The position numbers and the translations under genes were made by a program. Positions 1 to 7,415 of a stretch of DNA of 64,000 nucleotides are shown here, piece by piece (within the stretch, counting starts at the first letter, position 1; each line of letters begins with the position of its first letter). Source of the stretch: Dyadobacter koreensis. GTDB lineage: Bacteria > Bacteroidota > Bacteroidia > Cytophagales > Spirosomataceae. The DNA lies in NCBI RefSeq assembly GCF_900108855.1, contig NZ_FNXY01000008.1, positions 1-64,000 of the forward strand, in the 5' to 3' direction. Below the pieces are notes generated by a model that was not told where the DNA came from, did no database searches, and was given only the letters and a program-made list of their open reading frames with translations.

Positions 1-201
1 TTCATACGGAAGTAGGATCTTTTTACGATCCGCCTGCTGGATCAAAAAAGACTCGTACTCCTGTTCGCTCATGTTAAGATACTTGATAACCGTGCGCCGG
101 TTCAGTACCAGGTAACTGCTGATGTGCCGGACGGACAGACCTTCACGGTGCATTCGGTGGATTTCGAAATAAGTCATAAATTTGGCTAAATACACATTCA
201 T
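1..201 (-). CDS. IS21-family transposase IstA, N-terminal part (cut by window edge)
   Basis: The reverse strand reads from ATG at 199-201 to the window edge as 67 codons without a stop. The product begins MNVYLAKFMTYFEIHRMHRE and continues with SVRHISSYLVLNRRTV and YLNMSEQEYE. This is the helix-turn-helix DNA-binding start of IstA, the large transposase of IS21-type elements, which works with the ATPase helper IstB. IstB and the DDE catalytic core would lie left of the window. The start is supported by typical IS21 end repeats lying just upstream (274-344). Whether the full element is intact cannot be seen. Confidence 0.8.
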   Translation of the reverse strand, partial: MNVYLAKFMTYFEIHRMHREGLSVRHISSYLVLNRRTVIKYLNMSEQEYESFLIQQADRKKILLPYE

Positions 202-235
202 AAATGCCAGGGTTGGTAAGCCGGCAATTTAGGTG

Positions 236-271
236 TAGAAAGCTTTGGGGGCATGCCCCCAAAGCTTTCTA
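236..271. repeat. 36-base perfect palindrome inside the IS21 end
   Basis: The arms pair without mismatch around the centre at 253/254, with a G5/C5 core flanked by AAAGCTTTCT-type arms. As RNA it would form a very stable hairpin lying just upstream of istA. It may insulate the transposase from read-through transcription or act in its regulation; this is inference. Confidence 0.8.
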
Positions 272-273
272 TC

Positions 274-344
274 TGGTGCATTCTTGTTACCAATTATGGT
301 GCACTCTTATTTACCAATCGTGGTGCATTGTTATTTACCGATCA
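274..344. repeat. Three tandem transposase-binding-type repeats
   Basis: Three copies of a motif starting TGGTGCA and continuing with a TTnTTTACC-like half begin at 274, 297 and 321, so the period is 23-24 bases. The copies differ at a few positions. Multiple direct repeats of this size next to the outer end are characteristic of IS21 elements and are the presumed IstA binding sites. Confidence 0.7.
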
Positions 345-1087
345 CAATTACAAAGCATCTTATCGACCAAAGATATTTTTCAGTTCCTGGCTCAGTTGGT
401 AAAGACTATGCTTTCCCTCTCTATCTATACCCCAAGCTTAGTAACCAACTTTCTCTAACCCAACCCATCGAAAGAACTCCAAACCTTAACCCCGAAATTG
501 TAGCTAAAATCGCAGAAGGAGTTGGATCTCAATTTGTATCCGAAAAAGAAGCCGAAGTAAATGTATGTTTTGCCAATGATCCAGACCTTCGTCCCGAGTT
601 CCCGCAAACCTTCGCACCTATCGATTTGCTGGATTACATTTATGCGGTGCTGCACAGTGTGGCTTATAGGGAGAAATACAAGGAGTTTTTGAAGATAGAT
701 TTCCCGCGTGTTCCGTACCCAAAAGAAGCGGAGAAGTTTTGGCAGCTTGTAAAACTCGGTGGGGAGATCAGGCAGATACACTTGCTTGAAAGTCCTGTGG
801 TGGAGCAATTCATTACGCAATATCAAATAGATGGCGATAATGTGGTGGTGAAACCCGAATACAAAGATGGCAATGTGTATATCAACGAAATCCAGTATTT
901 TGCCAATGTGCCGTTAACTGCTTGGGAGTTTTATATTGGTGGTTATCAACCGGCTCAAAAGTGGCTCAAAGACAGAAAAGGTCGGATATTGGAATTTGAT
1001 GATATTCTGCATTATCAAAAAATCATTGTCGCTTTGACAGAAACGGCAAGACTAATGGAAGAGATCGACTCTATATTTCAATTTTAG
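345..1087 (+). pseudogene. Type ISP restriction-modification enzyme, C-terminal remnant
   Basis: An open frame running out of the IS end encodes about 245 residues that match the C-terminal target-recognition region of single-chain Type ISP enzymes (LlaBIII-like). Recognisable stretches are VGKDYAFPLYLYP near its start, DLLDYIYAVLHSVAYREKY, FLKIDFPRVPYP and, near the end, WLKDRKGR with HYQKIIVALTET. The intact enzymes exceed 1000 residues and carry nuclease, helicase-like ATPase and N6-adenine methyltransferase domains upstream; none is present here. The fragment has no start codon of its own in the homologous part, so it is a relic cut by the IS21 element rather than a short gene. Whether the rest lies beyond the IS is not visible. 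Confidence 0.8.
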
Positions 1088-1258
1088 GGGGATAGGCCCT
1101 ACCTTGATTTATATCAAAAATTAATACATACTTATCGAATGTATCGGAAAAAGAGTCAAAGTGGATCTCATGAGTGATTCCTAATATTTTAATTGGAATT
1201 TGTGAGTGGTTGGTTAGCGCTAATTTTTTTACTCCGCTATTCCGAAGTCAATAAAATT

Positions 1259-1456
1259 ATGGCACAAATAATAATCGCAAAAGTATCAGGTAGGGAACTG
1301 AAAGCCCTAGAAGCTTTTTTATTCGCTCTTGACCTTCCTTTCGAAAAGTCGAAAGGTACTATTTTGGATAGGAGGCTAAGAGCCGCAAGGATGGAGAAGC
1401 AAGCCTGTACGTTAAGGGTAGTAGATCCAGAGAATGTATGGGAAAGTATAACATAA
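1259..1456 (+). CDS. Small hypothetical protein, 65 aa
   Basis: The start ATG at 1259 is preferred over the upstream non-ATG extension at 1193, which adds an unconserved-looking hydrophobic leader. The product starts MAQIIIAKVSGRELKALEAF, a beta strand followed by a helix, and ends with a strand-like segment. Its size and form recall small DUF2683-like or antitoxin-like proteins of Bacteroidota, but no family is firmly recognised. It lies alone between the broken restriction gene and the Panacea operon, with about 170 bases of non-coding DNA on each side. Confidence 0.45.
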   Translation: MAQIIIAKVSGRELKALEAFLFALDLPFEKSKGTILDRRLRAARMEKQACTLRVVDPENVWESIT

Positions 1457-1617
1457 AAATTATAGCAGATGATTATATTTTCATAATTGGCCGGTATCGT
1501 TGTTGAAGGCGTTATCGGCTAGTATATTGAGCCGCAGACGTAAGATAAGTTCGTAAAGACTTTAATAGATCGTCATCTTACTCATTAAAAGGTGTTAAAA
1601 AAATGTTTCAAATATGG

Positions 1618-1881
1618 TTAATCTATTTGGTGTTTTTTCCTAATAGCTTGAATGAGTCTTCTCAAATCATTTTCTACGTGCTGAGCTGACTCGAAAGGGT
1701 GTTGATCAAGATAATTTTCAATTTCAGATTTAAACTCCTCCAAAAATATATCCCTTACAGCGCTGTTATCTTTTATTAGATCATTAGCCTGCTTCATTAT
1801 TAAGAAGCGATTTGTGCTACGTTCATTAGTCGCATCGAGTAAATTGCTTAGCTTATTGTAAACATCCTTCATCTCACTCAT
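1618..1881 (-). CDS. Small helical protein, third gene of Panacea operon (87 aa)
   Basis: This 87-residue product is predicted to be almost entirely helical and charged, with no membrane segment. It opens MSEMKDVYNKLSNLLDATNE and ends in a basic stretch IQAIRKKHQID. Its ATG overlaps the stop of the upstream 650-residue gene by four bases (ATGA), so the two are translationally coupled. No known domain was recognised. By position it could be a co-antitoxin, an adaptor or an accessory subunit of the membrane protein. It is the last gene of the operon. Confidence 0.6.
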   Translation of the reverse strand: MSEMKDVYNKLSNLLDATNERSTNRFLIMKQANDLIKDNSAVRDIFLEEFKSEIENYLDQHPFESAQHVENDLRRLIQAIRKKHQID

Positions 1882-3830
1882 ATCTGTTTTTTCTCTTTTG
1901 GGGTAAGAATGATTTTTTTACGGGGTATTACTTTAATTATATCATTATTTGTACTTTGTAAACGTCTATCAACCAGTGAGTCTATACGGGCATTTATTTC
2001 GATTGCATTAACTATGGGTTTAGATAATAGAAAAGCGCAAAATGTGGAAATAGCTAATCCTATAATTAAAATCCAGTGAATCATTGGGATTTTCTTAATC
2101 GCAAACGCGCTCTCTCTAGTAATCATCCAAATAACCACTATGAAGAGAATAAGAATATAAGCAAATATTAACATAAACCTTAAAGCATCTTCGATTGTCT
2201 CCGTCTTATTGAATACTTGAATATTCGATGATACGAAAAGCACGATTGCGGCAAATACGCTTAAAATTTCTATATGTTTTTTATCTGTCTTTTCAATTGT
2301 TTCCTTTATATCTTGAATCTTTTTAATGTCATCCAAGATACTACTTTGAACCTTCGAAATTGTCTCTAATTTAATGTAATCAGAAGTTACCGTTGCAACA
2401 TCTTTTTGGACACGTTCGTAATCAATAGGTAAGACAATTGAAGAAGCTAAAAATACCTGTACTTGCTGTCCATCATGCACAACCGTTCTTGTGCATTCGG
2501 ATATAGGCATTTGATAAGGAGAGAAATTACGATTTTTACACCAATCAAAGTTTTTCTTAAGTATTTCCTGAAACTTTTTGAGATACTTGAGATAGTAAAC
2601 TATTTTTTCAAAGTTCTCATCATACTTAGATTTTCTACTGGGTTCAAGAAGTGAATCTAATTGTTTAGTTAAGTGTTGACAAACCTTTAAATATGGGAAG
2701 TAGTTGTATACTTTCGTTTCCTGCTGTAAAAAATCTATGTTATTAATTTCTTTCAGTAATTCGCGAAAAGGTATGTGATCGATGTTCGCCAGGACTGAAA
2801 ATCTATTATTGAATATGTAATTTTTAGTAATCTCGTAAGCCCTTTTGTCAAAATTATTTATTTCTTCATTTTGGAAAGAAAAATGAGATGTGAATTTGTC
2901 CGAAATTTCGATGAGTTTCGTTTCACTAACATTGAGGATCTTGTACTTCTTTACAATACAATGAAAGTTTTCATAACTAAGGTTTTGACTATTTTGATAG
3001 TTTCTAAGTGCTGTATCTAAGGTACGGGTAAATTCTCTTGATGAAACACCACTATCTATATCATAGTGTAATTTTGTAATTAGGCTAAAATCTTTGAAAA
3101 AATATTGATCAAGGTCTTCATCATTCAATTCCCTTTCGACAAAGTCAACCGCATAAAAAAAATTTTGTTCGCTTTGCTTATAACGATAGCTTATTTTTTG
3201 TAAAAGGAAGACGCATTTGTCAAGTAGTATAGAATAGATTATATTACTTTCTTGGGAGCGCTCCTTCAAATTGTGAGATAGTAAGACTAACTCTTTTAAT
3301 ATATTGGGTCTAGCCGAAATATGATGATCGTATTCGGCAAGTTTTATATTAAACGTCCGAAATTCATGAGCTTGCTCAACAACTGGTACCAGCGAGGCTG
3401 GCATATTGTTAAATCGTGTATTTTTTATTGTATCGAATCTAATCGAAGTTTCGATTGAATTATAGTCTCTCGTAACATTCGAATGAAAATGTTTATAATG
3501 CCTTAATGAATAGCTATATATCTTAAAGGCTGATATTATGAGATTGTTGAGTTGATTTGCACTTTCATCATCTGTAACAGATTGATCAAAGTAATAACTG
3601 GGAGAAAACAATTGCAGAGTAACTTCTAAATTATCCAGGAAGTCTGGCTCTCGAATATATTCACCTGATATTACGGAAAGGTTTAAATTTGTATAGAAGT
3701 CCTCCGAAAATGAAAGCAAAAGGTTTGTTGTACTAACTATTTTGTCTTGTAAAAGTTGAGTATCACTTAAAGAATCCAAGCCGGATGAAAATGGATCAGC
3801 AAAGGAGGATTGGATAGCATTTAAGTACAT
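1878..3830 (-). CDS. Membrane-anchored putative effector of Panacea operon (650 aa)
   Basis: The protein has a soluble, mostly helical N-terminal part of about 515 residues rich in Asn, Ser, Tyr and Phe, then a charged helix and three hydrophobic segments at roughly 518-538 (IEILSVFAAIVLFVSSNIQVF without its last residue fits a membrane span), 547-569 and 581-601. It ends in a basic tail of about 50 residues. No nuclease, ATPase, TIR or other enzymatic motif was recognised. The start overlaps the stop of the Panacea gene by one base (TAATG). The architecture of a large sensor-like region plus C-terminal transmembrane helices resembles membrane-acting abortive-infection effectors, but this is inference. 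The gene is clearly A+T-richer than genes further right, which suggests horizontal transfer. Confidence 0.65.
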   Translation of the reverse strand: MYLNAIQSSFADPFSSGLDSLSDTQLLQDKIVSTTNLLLSFSEDFYTNLNLSVISGEYIREPDFLDNLEVTLQLFSPSYYFDQSVTDDESANQLNNLIISAFKIYSYSLRHYKHFHSNVTRDYNSIETSIRFDTIKNTRFNNMPASLVPVVEQAHEFRTFNIKLAEYDHHISARPNILKELVLLSHNLKERSQESNIIYSILLDKCVFLLQKISYRYKQSEQNFFYAVDFVERELNDEDLDQYFFKDFSLITKLHYDIDSGVSSREFTRTLDTALRNYQNSQNLSYENFHCIVKKYKILNVSETKLIEISDKFTSHFSFQNEEINNFDKRAYEITKNYIFNNRFSVLANIDHIPFRELLKEINNIDFLQQETKVYNYFPYLKVCQHLTKQLDSLLEPSRKSKYDENFEKIVYYLKYLKKFQEILKKNFDWCKNRNFSPYQMPISECTRTVVHDGQQVQVFLASSIVLPIDYERVQKDVATVTSDYIKLETISKVQSSILDDIKKIQDIKETIEKTDKKHIEILSVFAAIVLFVSSNIQVFNKTETIEDALRFMLIFAYILILFIVVIWMITRESAFAIKKIPMIHWILIIGLAISTFCAFLLSKPIVNAIEINARIDSLVDRRLQSTNNDIIKVIPRKKIILTPKEKKQI

Positions 3831-4366
3831 TATACAAGATAGCTTAATCTATATATCTTACTTTCTTTCTTGATTATCAACGGATCGATAGGCAAAGAAA
3901 ATTTGTTGATACTTCTTGCCAGGCTAAAAGTACTTTTCCATGAATACCATTGATGACTCAGTTCGACTAAGTCGGAGGCAGAGTAAGAAACCAAAGATCT
4001 ATTTTTTGAAATTATGGATAATAATGATTCGTCAAGCCTAGTTTTTAAATGATTAATTTCATCGAAGTAGCCTTCGGGTACATTGTTCCTTATTAGCCGA
4101 CTTCTCGAAACAGTATACTTGGCACTCTGACCAAGATTGTCATAAACGTCACTTTCAACATGTCCAAATGGTAAGGCATAAAAATTATCAAACACATCCA
4201 ACAAGCCATCATTATCTGTATCTGCATTAACCGCAGATACAAAAAATAGAAGTTTAATGAGCTTCAGCTTGGTGAAGTCAGCAGTATAGTCAGAACCAGG
4301 CTTTTCTCTTATGTACCAGGTGACAAACCCATCTATGAGGTACTCAAACGCCTTAACCTTAATCAT
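3830..4366 (-). CDS. Panacea (SocA-like) antitoxin-domain protein, 178 aa
   Basis: The N-terminal half carries the Panacea/SocA signature: a helix with LKLIKLLFFV at residues 34-43 and the motif region YALPFGHVESDVYD at 63-76, equivalent to the family pattern of a Leu-Lys-Leu-x-Lys-Leu helix followed by an aromatic-x-x-Gly-Pro/His-Val turn. Panacea domains neutralise a wide range of toxins encoded next to them, and SocA itself is a proteolytic adaptor for the toxin SocB. This is the first gene of a three-gene operon with overlapping junctions, so the two downstream products are its presumed targets or partners. The C-terminal 90 residues are lineage specific. Confidence 0.7.
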   Translation of the reverse strand: MIKVKAFEYLIDGFVTWYIREKPGSDYTADFTKLKLIKLLFFVSAVNADTDNDGLLDVFDNFYALPFGHVESDVYDNLGQSAKYTVSRSRLIRNNVPEGYFDEINHLKTRLDESLLSIISKNRSLVSYSASDLVELSHQWYSWKSTFSLARSINKFSLPIDPLIIKKESKIYRLSYLV

Positions 4367-4747
4367 ATTTTAATTGTTTTATATAGCAGAGACAAAACCA
4401 CTATTTATCTACTCGCACACGTTATTTATTTTTAAGCGTCTTCTAATGAGGTGATTAAAGTCTTGTAAACGTGTGAATCAGTTCTTTATGCTCAGTTATT
4501 AAATACCTGATATTAAATAGAGAAGTTGCTTCTCACTAAGTATAACTAATTAATATACAAAAAGATTTAAATGTAACACATTTGATACCAATTTGATGCC
4601 CAGGTTATAATATATATAATAACTTATTATTATTCAGTATGTTATATATTTCCGTCGCCAGTCACTCAAAGGCCAGCCTGAGTTCTTGACTTTTTTTTTC
4701 ATACTTCTTAAACGATATTCACTAACAAAAACATAATCAAAATAATC
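4367..4747. other. A+T-rich intergenic region upstream of the Panacea operon
   Basis: These 381 bases lie between the start of the Panacea gene and the end of the LysR gene, both on the reverse strand, and should contain the operon promoter. An inverted repeat with arms CACACGTT (4416-4423) and AACGTGTG (4468-4475) is present about 50-110 bases upstream of the ATG. The rest is A+T-rich with TATATATAAT-like stretches near 4610-4650. No gene was seen. Confidence 0.4.
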
Positions 4748-5620
4748 CTAATTCTCCTTCCCCAAAAGCTCAGCAAATTCTATTGCAGACTTTTTTCGGT
4801 ATACATCAACCGGCCAGGTAATTGTGGCCTGTCTCTCCATTTCTTCCCCAAGGATCGGAACTGCTACAAGTGAAGGATAATTAAACAAAGACGTTTTCAT
4901 CAAAACGGTGCACCACTTACCTGTATCTACAAGTTTCAGGAGCATGTCGATGTCATTTATTTCCATAGCGATATCCGGAATTATATTTACTTCTGAAAAT
5001 GCTTTGTCCAGAAATGCCCGGATACTATATCCTTTCACCGGAAGTACAAGGGGCATGTCAGCCAGCTGCGCGACACTCGTGTTCTGATGCGTGGCGGAAG
5101 GGTGATCGCGATGCACGATCAGAGACAAAATGGATTTAAAAAGTGGATAAGTGACATAAGTTTTAGTGTGCCTGACGGGTATGAAAGATAATGCAAAATC
5201 CAGCTTCGATTCTGTAATCAGTTTTAACAGCTCATCCGAAGTGCCAAACTCAATCGAGATTTTGATTTTTGGATATTTTTCAGAAAAGCGAATTAAAGTT
5301 TGGGTCAGTAATGAAGAGAGTCCATACGTGGCTCCGATTTTCAGCGAGCCAGTCCGAATGTTATTAAGCTCTTTGATCATTTCCCGCCCGTCTTCCGACT
5401 TGCGAACGGTCTGTATTGCGTGTGGCAGGAATAATTTTCCGGCTTCGGTCAGCATAACCCGCTTGCCAATTCTGTCAAAAAGTGGAACGCCCAATTCGTC
5501 TTCCAACTGTTTAATCTGCTGGGAAAGTGTGCTCTGACTGATATTCAATAGTGCTGCTGCCTCGGTGAAGTTTGACCGCTCAGCCGCTTTGATGAAATAT
5601 TTTAACTGACGTAGTTCCAT
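4748..5620 (-). CDS. LysR-family transcriptional regulator
   Basis: The 290-residue product starts MELRQLKYFIKAAERSNFTE, the classical winged helix-turn-helix opening of LysR regulators, with recognition segment NISQSTLSQQIKQLEDELG and LFDRIGKRVMLTEAGK. The rest is a periplasmic-binding-like effector domain from about residue 90. ATG at 5618-5620 is chosen because it gives the canonical family start; an open extension of 44 codons upstream overlaps the intergenic operator and is not plausible. The gene is divergent from the SRPBCC-like gene at 5738, the usual arrangement for a LysR regulator and its target. The inducer is not known. Confidence 0.9.
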   Translation of the reverse strand: MELRQLKYFIKAAERSNFTEAAALLNISQSTLSQQIKQLEDELGVPLFDRIGKRVMLTEAGKLFLPHAIQTVRKSEDGREMIKELNNIRTGSLKIGATYGLSSLLTQTLIRFSEKYPKIKISIEFGTSDELLKLITESKLDFALSFIPVRHTKTYVTYPLFKSILSLIVHRDHPSATHQNTSVAQLADMPLVLPVKGYSIRAFLDKAFSEVNIIPDIAMEINDIDMLLKLVDTGKWCTVLMKTSLFNYPSLVAVPILGEEMERQATITWPVDVYRKKSAIEFAELLGKEN

Positions 5621-5647
5621 TTTCGAAAGTAAAAAGAATAAGCAATG

Positions 5648-5662
5648 ATCGGAAATTTCGAT
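5648..5662. promoter_or_regulatory. Candidate LysR binding site (T-N11-A dyad)
   Basis: A 15-base imperfect dyad with arms ATCG and CGAT and an A/T-rich centre lies in the 117-base gap between the divergent LysR and SRPBCC-like genes. It contains the T-N11-A core typical of LysR boxes. Its place between the two starts suits both autoregulation and control of the divergent gene. Confidence 0.45.
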
Positions 5663-5737
5663 CGATGTAATCGAAAAAAAGAGTTTAGACGATTGATTTT
5701 TACTTCGGACTTTTGGAGAAACAAAAAACAAATCACG

Positions 5738-6295
5738 ATGGAAATCATACAAACATCCGAAAATGCACTTTCTCAGTCCGAAGTGAAAGCAATCATTAAC
5801 GCACCCATTGAAAAAGTGGATATCGCCGATTGGTTATTAAATCTTCCTGATGCCGAGTATCAGCGTTGTTCGACCAAACATATCGGAGCCGCCATATCGT
5901 CAACTTACGATGGACAGCCGGTTTCTCTTAACGTTGAAACCATTGGAGAAGCGCTTATGGTGCAGCACTATGTTGCCACGGTTCATCAGCCGGACTACTG
6001 CAGAATGCTGTCTTTGTCGGATGCCATTACGTCGACGGGAAAAACGAAGGTTCAGGTTTTATGGGAACTTCGTGTGACAAAAATTGATGACAATACCTGC
6101 GAATACAGTAATACCATTCACGCAACGGCAACACCTGAATTTTTTGAATTCATGAAGGAGCGTAATATCAGTTTGGAAAAAGCGCATGAGGCGCGGCAGC
6201 TGGCTTCTGACGAACATAACCGTGAAGAAACGCCGCTGTTCGCGAAAAGTATTGAAAACAAAGCGTTAACCGGAAAATACAATCAGCCATTTTAG
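5738..6295 (+). CDS. SRPBCC-like protein, LysR-regulated candidate
   Basis: This 185-residue soluble protein starts MEIIQTSENALSQSEVKAII at ATG 5738; a longer open frame back to 5645 lacks family-like sequence and would cover the LysR site. The segment INAPIEKVDIADWLLNLPDA followed by alternating strands and a C-terminal helix fits a START/SRPBCC-type ligand-binding fold, in which a hydrophobic cavity holds a small molecule. Assignment is by overall pattern only. Divergence from the LysR gene suggests that it is the regulated target, perhaps in binding or modifying a small hydrophobic compound. A strong terminator follows at 6326. Confidence 0.55.
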   Translation: MEIIQTSENALSQSEVKAIINAPIEKVDIADWLLNLPDAEYQRCSTKHIGAAISSTYDGQPVSLNVETIGEALMVQHYVATVHQPDYCRMLSLSDAITSTGKTKVQVLWELRVTKIDDNTCEYSNTIHATATPEFFEFMKERNISLEKAHEARQLASDEHNREETPLFAKSIENKALTGKYNQPF

Positions 6296-6325
6296 CATGC
6301 CCGGAGTACATTCGCTTAAAACAGC

Positions 6326-6371
6326 AAAACCTTTAGGCTGTCAGCGTTCCTGACGGTCTAGAGGTTTTTGT
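6326..6371 (+). terminator. Rho-independent terminator after SRPBCC-like gene
   Basis: Nineteen-base arms (6326-6344 and 6350-6368) pair with three wobble or mismatched positions around the loop CGTTC and end in a T-run. Confidence 0.75.
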
Positions 6372-6414
6372 TCAATGAGATTAATATAAAACTCGGTGTG
6401 CAAGTCGATTAAAA

Positions 6415-6798
6415 CTATCTTCCAGGTTGGCTGACTCTTTTCAACCATCTCTCCATATTCCAATGGGTCAGACAAGCAAGTCCTATCGCAGTTAACAATA
6501 CAGCAAAAACTAGGATATTATTCATTAACATCGTTTCGTAACCGACCAAATAAGTAAAAACCATAAAACTGGTTAACAGAACGGAGCAGGTAAAGGTTTT
6601 TGAAAGCGCTCCGATTCGCGTATCCCACCGTTTATTGTTTAGTCCTTCAAAAGATATATTTTGTGTTGACGCACGTACCCGCTTTTCGAGCCAGACAGGG
6701 ACACTCTTCTTCGCAACATGGTAAAGATTGTAGCTGATATAGGCCAGGCTGATTAAAAACAGGAAAGTATACATAACCAAATGCATTTGGTGAATCAT
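6415..6798 (-). CDS. Small integral membrane protein of unknown function
   Basis: The 127-residue product has three probable membrane helices: an N-terminal one in MYTFLFLISLAYISYNLY, a second around FTCSVLLTSFMVFTYLV and a third in ILVFAVLLTAIGLACL. A basic loop with VWLEKRVRAS joins the first and second. No family is recognised. It follows the gene ending at 6831 on the same strand by about 30 bases and may be co-transcribed with it. Confidence 0.6.
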   Translation of the reverse strand: MIHQMHLVMYTFLFLISLAYISYNLYHVAKKSVPVWLEKRVRASTQNISFEGLNNKRWDTRIGALSKTFTCSVLLTSFMVFTYLVGYETMLMNNILVFAVLLTAIGLACLTHWNMERWLKRVSQPGR

Positions 6799-6830
6799 CT
6801 AAGTTATGAATATTTAGCTATTTTATGAAA

Positions 6831-7241
6831 TTATTTTGCCGGATCTACACATTCCATTAAACGCTGGCGACTGATTTCGTTTGACTGAACCTGCTCCTGG
6901 ATTCCGCCTTTGTACTCAGTAACATACAATCTGTCCTGGTCCCTGTAAACGAAATCGACCATGAGCTTCGGTCGTCCGATATTGAAAGATTTTGCACCTT
7001 TTTCAGGATATTCGCCGATCAGTGTATCAAGAATTTCACAACTGTTAAATTCCAGACATTTCAACGTAAAGTGGTTTCCCTCTCCGTCCCAGTTTAGGTA
7101 GAGGAGATAAGGGTAATTGTCTGTGATTTTGAAATAAAAGTTAAACCGCCGATGCTGAGCATAATAGCTCGAAAGCTGGAGTTCAGAAGATTCGGTAAAA
7201 TATGATTTTATCTCATCTCTTAAATAATCTATTGCTTCCAT
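6831..7241 (-). CDS. Hypothetical soluble protein, 136 aa
   Basis: The product starts MEAIDYLRDEIKSYFTESSE and is rich in aromatic residues, with strand-like segments RRFNFYFKITDNYPYLLYL and PKLMVDFVYRDQDRLYV. No signal peptide, membrane segment or known domain was recognised. The composition suggests a small alpha/beta protein. It is followed on the same strand by the small membrane protein at 6415, so a two-gene unit is plausible. Confidence 0.55.
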   Translation of the reverse strand: MEAIDYLRDEIKSYFTESSELQLSSYYAQHRRFNFYFKITDNYPYLLYLNWDGEGNHFTLKCLEFNSCEILDTLIGEYPEKGAKSFNIGRPKLMVDFVYRDQDRLYVTEYKGGIQEQVQSNEISRQRLMECVDPAK

Positions 7242-7415
7242 TATAATGACTTATATTTTGTTCTGAGATATTATCACATTGGCAAATATATTGATCATGA
7301 TTTGAATTTTCAACGAATTGGCGACTAAAACATATTATCAGAATGTCCGGTATTATTTTCCTAGATTGCCTTTCAGATTTTTTTTCTCGCTTTCATTTTA
7401 AAGATTTCATAAAGT

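Larger units (their letters stand above)
1..344 (-). mobile_element. IS21-family insertion sequence, one end (partial)
   Basis: The istA start, a 36-base palindrome and a row of three similar repeats lie together next to a decapitated coding frame. IS21 elements carry multiple repeated transposase-binding sites inside each end, which fits the row at 274-344. The outer boundary is placed near 344 because the disrupted restriction-modification frame becomes recognisable directly after it. The exact terminal dinucleotide and target duplication cannot be set without the other end. Confidence 0.65.

Noticed and set aside
245..344. Extension of the restriction-enzyme frame into the IS end, giving an apparent ATG-less start at 245
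   Set aside because: The leader is encoded by the IS palindrome and repeats and has no homology to Type ISP enzymes; it is read-through of the insertion boundary.
455..826. 123-codon reverse-strand open frame
   Set aside because: It is the antisense shadow of the Type ISP remnant and has no recognisable domain.
5621..5752. Upstream start for the LysR gene
   Set aside because: It would place 44 extra residues before the canonical LysR N-terminus and cover the operator and the start of the divergent gene.
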